This document shows positions 13,938 through 17,607 of a stretch of 17,607 nt of DNA, piece by piece. The notes under the pieces were generated by a model. It searched no databases and was not told the origin of the DNA. It was given only the letters and a program-made list of their open reading frames with translations. Position 1 is the stretch's first letter. Each line of letters opens with the position of its first letter. A program made the position numbers and the translations under genes. The DNA comes from an uncultured Gammaproteobacteria bacterium (GTDB lineage Bacteria; Pseudomonadota; Gammaproteobacteria; Arenicellales; Poriferihabitantaceae), in NCBI GenBank assembly GCA_938021685.1, contig CALIFM010000215.1, forward strand, positions 1 through 17,607. Direction: 5' to 3'.

Positions 13938-14420
13938 CTACTGCTTAACAGCGCGCATTTGCCCGCTTAAAGTGGCACTGGTTTTGTTTACACCTAGAAT
14001 AGTACAGTTTGCGCCGCCGCTCACGGGACCGCTCATTACATTGTCGTTAATGCTGGCGCTTACTTTGGCAATGCCGCTGCAGTCAGCGCCGGTTTGTTTG
14101 TGGCTTAGACGTAGCTCCATATACACACTATTGCCGCTTATAACGCCGTTCACAACTTCATCTTTGCTGGTCAAGGTCACCTTGCCATCTTTGCCTACTA
14201 CGATTGTTACATCAGCAGAATCAGAGCCGCTGGAGATGTCAGCGCCTTCATAATCAACATTGATGGTGCCGGTATAGGTGCCAGCGTATTTAGCTGAGGT
14301 GGTACCGCCGTCTGAAGGGGCCGAGCCGCCACCAGATGTTACCACTGTGCCGCTGCCGCAAGCAGCCAAGATTAAGGCTAAAGACACGGTACAAATAAAT
14401 ACGAAAAGTTTTTTGAACAT
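13938..14420 (-). CDS. Small lipoprotein, unknown function (paralogue 1)
   Basis: This 160-residue protein has a lipoprotein signal peptide: basic FKK start, hydrophobic core, and lipobox LILAAC with Cys21 as the lipidated residue. Gly at +2 predicts outer-membrane sorting under the Lol rule. A Gly/Ser/Thr linker (22-43) leads to a domain of about 115 residues (AKYAGTYTGTINVDY onward) made of short alternating beta-like segments, with two conserved cysteines (C114 and C139) that could form a disulfide. The same domain is found in the next gene at 14583-15080, so they are tandem paralogues. I do not recognise the family. It has its own leader and is separated from the paralogue by that gene's terminator. 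No Shine-Dalgarno sequence is clear before the ATG. Confidence 0.82.
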   Translation of the reverse strand: MFKKLFVFICTVSLALILAACGSGTVVTSGGGSAPSDGGTTSAKYAGTYTGTINVDYEGADISSGSDSADVTIVVGKDGKVTLTSKDEVVNGVISGNSVYMELRLSHKQTGADCSGIAKVSASINDNVMSGPVSGGANCTILGVNKTSATLSGQMRAVKQ

Positions 14421-14487
14421 GGTTAATAGTCAGTTAAAAGTTTAAAAAAGGAAAAGTTGTCGTTTTTATGGCCGCCACTCTCTTGCC

Positions 14488-14503
14488 CTGTGCTCTTGCA
14501 CAG
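14488..14503. repeat. Short hairpin in the leader of lipoprotein gene 1
   Basis: CTGTGC (14488-14493) and GCACAG (14498-14503) are perfect inverted copies with a 4-nt loop. It lies 68-83 nt upstream of the lipoprotein start on the - strand. No T tract follows it in that direction, so it is not a terminator. I saw no convincing promoter in this gap (14421-14528). Confidence 0.5.
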
Positions 14504-14528
14504 AGAAGAAAGGCTTTTTGGGGTGTGT

Positions 14529-14574
14529 AAAAAGTTGCCAGACGGCGCGTTTAAATCGCGCTCACCTGTCTGGC
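14529..14574 (-). terminator. Rho-independent terminator after lipoprotein gene 2
   Basis: On the - strand, starting 8 nt after the stop at 14583, GCCAGAC pairs with GTCTGGC (14574-14568 with 14543-14537). Inside it GCGCG pairs with CGCGC (14561-14557 with 14549-14545) around a 7-nt AT loop, with a 6-nt bulge on one side. AAC and then five Ts (14533-14529) follow. It should separate the two lipoprotein transcripts. Confidence 0.75.
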
Positions 14575-14582
14575 TATGGCAC

Positions 14583-15080
14583 TTATTTGCTTACGGTTAG
14601 ATTGCCGCTTAAGGTAGCATTACGTTTGTCCACCAAGAGCACGGTGCAGCTTGCTTGGCCGCTGACTGGCCCAGCGACCGTCGTGCCATTAGCGGTGCAG
14701 GTTATTACTGCTGTGCCCTTGCAGGACACGCCGGTTTCTTTATGGGTAATTTTTAGATCAAGTGATACCTTATTATTATTGATCACACCGTTCACTTGAG
14801 TGCCGTCTACAGTCAGTTGCACCAAGCCGTTAGTGGTTACAATCAAGGCGGCATCATAGGTCTTACTGTCGGCATCAATACCGTCGCCGACATAATTAAG
14901 GGTTAAGGTGCCATTGTAGTTGCCAGCAAACTTAGCTGATTGTGCGCCACCATCGGAAGACTGTGAGCCACCACCGCTTTCCGTGATGCCACTGTCATCG
15001 GAGCAAGCAGCCAAGCCCAGCATCAGGCCCAATAATAAGGCGCGTGCCCATCGAAGATTTAACACAAAGGTTTGTAACAT
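14583..15080 (-). CDS. Small lipoprotein, unknown function (paralogue 2)
   Basis: This 165-residue lipoprotein has an n-region with two arginines, a Leu-rich core and lipobox LGLAAC with Cys26. Ser at +2 predicts the outer membrane. After an acidic then Gly/Ser-rich linker (27-48) comes the same domain as in the neighbouring paralogue: shared blocks are SDGG, SAK(F/Y)AG-Y-GT, VNGVI, HK-TG--C-G-A, and GPVSG-A-CT, ending in ATLSG. The conserved cysteines are C120 and C144; a third, C128, is unique to this copy. The overall look is a small beta-barrel or beta-sandwich at the outer membrane. The gene lies downstream of prlC on the same strand but has its own promoter-like sequence and a hairpin terminator, so it is probably its own transcription unit. 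Function unknown. Confidence 0.82.
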   Translation of the reverse strand: MLQTFVLNLRWARALLLGLMLGLAACSDDSGITESGGGSQSSDGGAQSAKFAGNYNGTLTLNYVGDGIDADSKTYDAALIVTTNGLVQLTVDGTQVNGVINNNKVSLDLKITHKETGVSCKGTAVITCTANGTTVAGPVSGQASCTVLLVDKRNATLSGNLTVSK

Positions 15081-15157
15081 GTTTTTTAATTTAGTTAGTT
15101 GTCAAAAAAACGCCAAGCAATAAGACGCATTTTGCACAACACATTATGGGTTAAACC

Positions 15158-15183
15158 CCCGTTGGTTCAGTTTCAACCAAGGG
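15158..15183 (-). promoter_or_regulatory. Hairpin in the leader of lipoprotein gene 2
   Basis: TTGGTT and AACCAA (15162-15167 and 15175-15180) pair around a 7-nt loop. The stem is extended outward by three C-G pairs (15158-15160 with 15181-15183) across a single bulged base at 15161. It would lie inside the predicted 126-nt leader of the lipoprotein mRNA, about 80-100 nt before the start codon. No T tract follows, so it is not a terminator. Confidence 0.5.
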
Positions 15184-15232
15184 CCAACTAAGGGCGACCG
15201 TTTACGGTGTGATTTATACCATTTGAAACTGA
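15167..15232. repeat. 10-bp inverted repeat flanking the lipoprotein 2 promoter
   Basis: TCAGTTTCAA (15167-15176) and TTGAAACTGA (15223-15232) are perfect inverted copies, 56 bp centre to centre. On the - strand one copy lies directly upstream of the predicted extended -10 and the other about 30-40 nt past the predicted start site. They could be paired operator sites. One arm also overlaps the leader hairpin at 15158-15183. Confidence 0.65.
15213..15221 (-). promoter_or_regulatory. Extended -10 promoter of lipoprotein gene 2
   Basis: On the - strand TGGTATAAA (15221-15213) is an extended -10 element with five of six bases matching TATAAT. No good -35 box lies 16-18 nt upstream. Transcription would start near 15206 and leave a leader of about 126 nt. 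Confidence 0.45.
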
Positions 15233-15281
15233 CTGCTTGCTGAATAAATTAAAAATAATTATTAACTTAGCGACACAAAAC

Positions 15282-15297
15282 ATTGTTTTCTAACAAT
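15282..15297 (-). terminator. Weak AT-rich hairpin after prlC
   Basis: ATTGTT and AACAAT (15282-15287 and 15292-15297) pair around a 4-nt loop, 7 nt after the prlC stop on the - strand, and are followed by GTTTTG. The stem has only two G-C pairs, so termination here would be inefficient; it may instead be a 3' end stabilising hairpin. Confidence 0.3.
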
Positions 15298-15303
15298 ATT
15301 TAT

Positions 15304-17340
15304 TTAAAGTAGCCCGCTGTGCCTTAATAATGCCTCAATAGAGGGAGCGCGACCGCGGAATTGGGCGAATAATTGCGCCGGTGGTTCGCTGCCGCCTTTT
15401 TCTAAAATATGCTGCAAAAAGTCTTGCCCGACAGCGGCATTGAACAACCCCTCTTCTTCAAAGCGACTAAAGGCATCGGCAGATAATACCTCTGCCCACT
15501 TATAACTATAATAACCAGCAGCATAACCACCAGCGAAAATATGGCTAAAGGCATGGGCAAAACGGTTGAAGGCAGGAGGCTGAGTCACTGATACTTCTTT
15601 ACGTACGGCTTCAAGCACGGCTTGGCTGTCTTGCTGCTGGCCGCTTTGGCTGTGCAGGCGTATGTCAAACAAGGCAAATTCTACTTGGCGCAGCATTTGC
15701 AGTGCGGCATGAAAGTTTTTACCTTTGAGCATTTTGTCTAGTAGCTCATCGGGCAACGGCTCGCCGCTGTCCACATGGCCTGAGATCAGATCAAGCGCTT
15801 CGCGTGACCAGCACCAGTTTTCTAAAAACTGGCTAGGCAGTTCCACCGCATCCCACGGCACACCACTGATGCCTGCTACGCTGGCTACGTCCACTTGGGT
15901 TAACATGTGATGTAAGCCATGGCCAAATTCATGGAACAAGGTGATCACGTCGTCGTGGCGTAGCAAAGCAGGCTGGTCGCCGGTGGGGCGGCTAAAGTTG
16001 CAATTTAAAAACGCCACGGGGTGCTGAATGTCCTTGCCGGTTACGCGTCGGTTGCTGCAATCGGCCATCCATGCACCGCCTCGTTTGGCTTCGCGGGCAT
16101 ATAGATCAAGGTAGAATGAACCACGCAGTGCGCCTTGTTTATCGACAATTTCAAAAAACTGTACGTCCTCATGCCAAAGCGGGGGGGCTGTAGCTTCACG
16201 CACTTCAATGCCAAATAATTTTTGCACAGTGGTAAACAAGCCCGACAGCACTTTAGGCAAGGGAAAGTAGGCGCGTAGCTGTTCTTCAGAAAAATCGAAC
16301 AACCTAAGTTTTAGCTTTTCAGCATAATAGCTGCGGTCCCAGACTTGCAATTGGTCGATGCCGTCCAGCTCTTGGGCAAAGGCTTGCAGCTGGGCATCTT
16401 CTTCTTTGGCCAGCTTGCGGCTGTGCTGGGCAAGCTCGATTAAAAACGCTTCCACCTCAGCCACGTCTTTGGCCATCTTGGTTTCCAGCGAATATTGCGC
16501 ATAATGCTCAAAGCCTAGTAACTTCGCAAGTTGTTGGCGTTTGGCTAAAATTTGCGCCATGGTGTCGGTGTTGTCCCATTTGCCTGCATGCGGACCTTGG
16601 TCACTGGCGCGTGTGGAATAAGCCGTATAAAGCTGCTCACGCAGCGCTCGGTTATCGGCTGAAGTTAAAAACGGAATGAACGACGGTGCTTGCAGGTTGA
16701 ACAACCAGCCCTCATCCTTGCCATCGTTTTGCGCAAGTTGCTTGGCTGCAGCAATAGCGGTGTCGGGCAAGCCCGCTAAATCGGCTTCGTTGGTGATGTG
16801 CAAGCTCCAAGCTTGAGTAGCATCCAGCACGTTTTGGTCGTATTGGTTGCACAGTTTTGAGAGCTCGCTGCTGAGCTTCTTATAGGTTTTTTGATCTTTG
16901 GCGGGCAATGTTACGCCCGATAATTTGAAGTCGCGCAGCTGATTATTCACCAGCGTTTTTTGTGCAATGTCTAAACTGGCAAACTCGGTTGAATCGGCCA
17001 AGGCCTCAAACCGCTGATATAGGGCTTTATCTTGGCCCATTTGCGCTGCATAATCACTCAGCAGCGGCAATGCCTTTTGTACGGCTTCGCGTAGTTCAGG
17101 CGAATCTGCAATCGCATTTAAGTGGCTGACGGGCGACCAGACTTTTTCAAGCCTCTCGTCTAAGTTTTCAAGTGGCTCAACGAAGTTGTCCCAGCTCGCG
17201 GTGGTCTTGCTTGCCCCTAGCTGCGTTAATTGCTCACGGCATTCGGTTAAGGTTTTTTCAAGGGCAGGCAGCACGTGCTCGGCTTTGATTTGATCAAAAG
17301 CGGGAAAAGAAGGGGCACTAAGTAGAGGGTTTTGAGTCAT
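15304..17340 (-). CDS. prlC: Oligopeptidase A (M3 family metallopeptidase)
   Basis: This cytoplasmic zinc peptidase of 678 residues (E. coli PrlC/OpdA is about 680) degrades short peptides, including cleaved signal peptides. The zinc motif HEFGH is at 470-474, with Glu471 as catalytic residue and Glu500 in DAVELPSQ as the third ligand. The C-terminal FAHAFSHIFAGGYAAGYYSYKWAEVLSAD segment (594-622) holds the conserved His and Tyr substrate contacts of the M3 family. The frame stays open upstream to 17598, but the ATG at 17340 gives the normal family N-terminus (TQNPLL, then PAFDQIKAEHVLPAL), and the extension would run across the divergent reductase gene. It is alone on its transcript apart from the lipoprotein genes downstream. 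Divergence from a glutathione reductase gene, prlC-gor, is known from other gammaproteobacteria. Confidence 0.96.
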   Translation of the reverse strand: MTQNPLLSAPSFPAFDQIKAEHVLPALEKTLTECREQLTQLGASKTTASWDNFVEPLENLDERLEKVWSPVSHLNAIADSPELREAVQKALPLLSDYAAQMGQDKALYQRFEALADSTEFASLDIAQKTLVNNQLRDFKLSGVTLPAKDQKTYKKLSSELSKLCNQYDQNVLDATQAWSLHITNEADLAGLPDTAIAAAKQLAQNDGKDEGWLFNLQAPSFIPFLTSADNRALREQLYTAYSTRASDQGPHAGKWDNTDTMAQILAKRQQLAKLLGFEHYAQYSLETKMAKDVAEVEAFLIELAQHSRKLAKEEDAQLQAFAQELDGIDQLQVWDRSYYAEKLKLRLFDFSEEQLRAYFPLPKVLSGLFTTVQKLFGIEVREATAPPLWHEDVQFFEIVDKQGALRGSFYLDLYAREAKRGGAWMADCSNRRVTGKDIQHPVAFLNCNFSRPTGDQPALLRHDDVITLFHEFGHGLHHMLTQVDVASVAGISGVPWDAVELPSQFLENWCWSREALDLISGHVDSGEPLPDELLDKMLKGKNFHAALQMLRQVEFALFDIRLHSQSGQQQDSQAVLEAVRKEVSVTQPPAFNRFAHAFSHIFAGGYAAGYYSYKWAEVLSADAFSRFEEEGLFNAAVGQDFLQHILEKGGSEPPAQLFAQFRGRAPSIEALLRHSGLL

Positions 17341-17350
17341 AACAGCCAGA

Positions 17351-17379
17351 TTGGTTAGTCTAATTTTGTAGAGTATATA
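17351..17379 (+). promoter_or_regulatory. Promoter of the glutathione reductase gene
   Basis: TTGGTT (17351-17356) and TATATA (17374-17379) are separated by exactly 17 nt, a good sigma70 arrangement that would start transcription near 17386, about 22 nt before the ATG at 17408. The 67-nt gap between prlC and this gene is very AT-rich. A TTTACA on the - strand (17406-17401) could be part of the prlC promoter, but I found no well-spaced -10 for it. Confidence 0.55.
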
Positions 17380-17407
17380 CAGATCATATATAGAGAGTAT
17401 TGTAAAG

Positions 17408-17607
17408 ATGACAACAACAAGCTTCGATTTTATCGTGATTGGCGGCGGAAGTGGCGGCATTGCCTGCGCGCGTCGCGCGGCCAGCCACGGCGCTAAAACC
17501 TTAGTGATTGAGTCTGGCCGTTTGGGCGGCACTTGTGTAAACGTGGGCTGCGTGCCGAAAAAGGTGATGTGGAACACAGCGCATTTGGCTGAGAACATGA
17601 GCCTGGC
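17408..17607 (+). CDS. gorA: Glutathione-disulfide reductase, 5' part (cut by window end)
   Basis: Only the first 66 codons are present. They encode FDFIVIGGGSGGIACARRAA (6-25), the FAD-binding GxGxxG fold; a glutamate ending beta-2 (VIESG, 38-42); and GGTCVNVGCVPKKVMW (45-60), with the redox-active cysteine pair C48 and C53. The GCVPKKVMW form is typical of glutathione reductase rather than dihydrolipoamide or mercuric reductase. The full enzyme reduces oxidised glutathione with NADPH in the cytoplasm. The ATG is preceded by GAGAG 11-15 nt upstream and by a well-spaced promoter. It is truncated by the sequence edge, not by mutation. Confidence 0.92.
   Translation, partial: MTTTSFDFIVIGGGSGGIACARRAASHGAKTLVIESGRLGGTCVNVGCVPKKVMWNTAHLAENMSL

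Noticed and set aside
15100..15105. TTGACA on the - strand upstream of lipoprotein gene 2
   Set aside because: A perfect -35 hexamer, but a -10 at 17 nt would fall on the start codon and does not match; it is only 19 nt from the ATG.
17341..17598. N-terminal extension of prlC
   Set aside because: The frame is open but would run through the divergent glutathione reductase start and both promoters. The ATG at 17340 gives the standard 678-residue enzyme.

Overview
The window looks like chromosome from a gammaproteobacterium of the Cellvibrionales/Pseudomonadales type. This rests on the def-fmt-rsmB translation cluster followed by a DUF4390 gene and an NtrY/NtrX-type two-component system, the LpxL-type acyltransferase and heptosyltransferase-like genes, prlC beside a glutathione reductase gene, and mid-range GC. 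The genus cannot be fixed from the sequence alone. No rRNA, tRNA, CRISPR array, transposase or phage gene was seen.

Left part (1-3680, all + strand): a small conserved protein of unknown function, a PLP-dependent class I/II aminotransferase that may be translated from a leaderless mRNA, an AT-rich DUF3644 gene with a HEPN-like R-N-x3-H motif, and an extended SDR NAD-dependent epimerase/dehydrogenase followed by a probable terminator. These genes have separate promoters or gaps and look like a loose accessory set. The DUF3644 gene is clearly lower in GC than its neighbours and is the likeliest acquired gene.

Middle (3686-11765, - strand): one long operon reading def, fmt, rsmB, DUF4390, ntrY, ntrX, atypical SDR, started by a good sigma70 promoter with an extended -10 at about 11765-11792. 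Genes are tightly packed: def/fmt 18 nt apart, fmt/rsmB overlap 8 nt, rsmB/DUF4390 5 nt apart, ntrY/ntrX overlap ATGA, ntrX/SDR overlap 13 nt. The first three genes handle initiator-tRNA formylation, deformylation of new proteins and 16S rRNA m5C methylation. The distal ones are a membrane sensor kinase and a response regulator that has lost the sigma54-contact GAFTGA loop.

Right part: 11831-13836 (+) is a two-gene lipid A/LPS unit (LpxL-family acyltransferase and GT9 heptosyltransferase-like protein, overlapping ATGA), ending at a strong bidirectional terminator. Facing it on the - strand are two paralogous small lipoproteins of unknown function, each with its own leader; the upstream one has a promoter inside a region rich in inverted repeats. 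Then come prlC (oligopeptidase A, -) and, divergently, the 5' end of a glutathione reductase gene cut by the window edge.

Most of the window is ordinary housekeeping sequence. The items most worth following are the HEPN-like DUF3644 protein, the GAFTGA-less NtrX with its DUF4390 neighbour, and the tandem lipoprotein pair with its structured upstream region. No complete new multi-gene system is evident.
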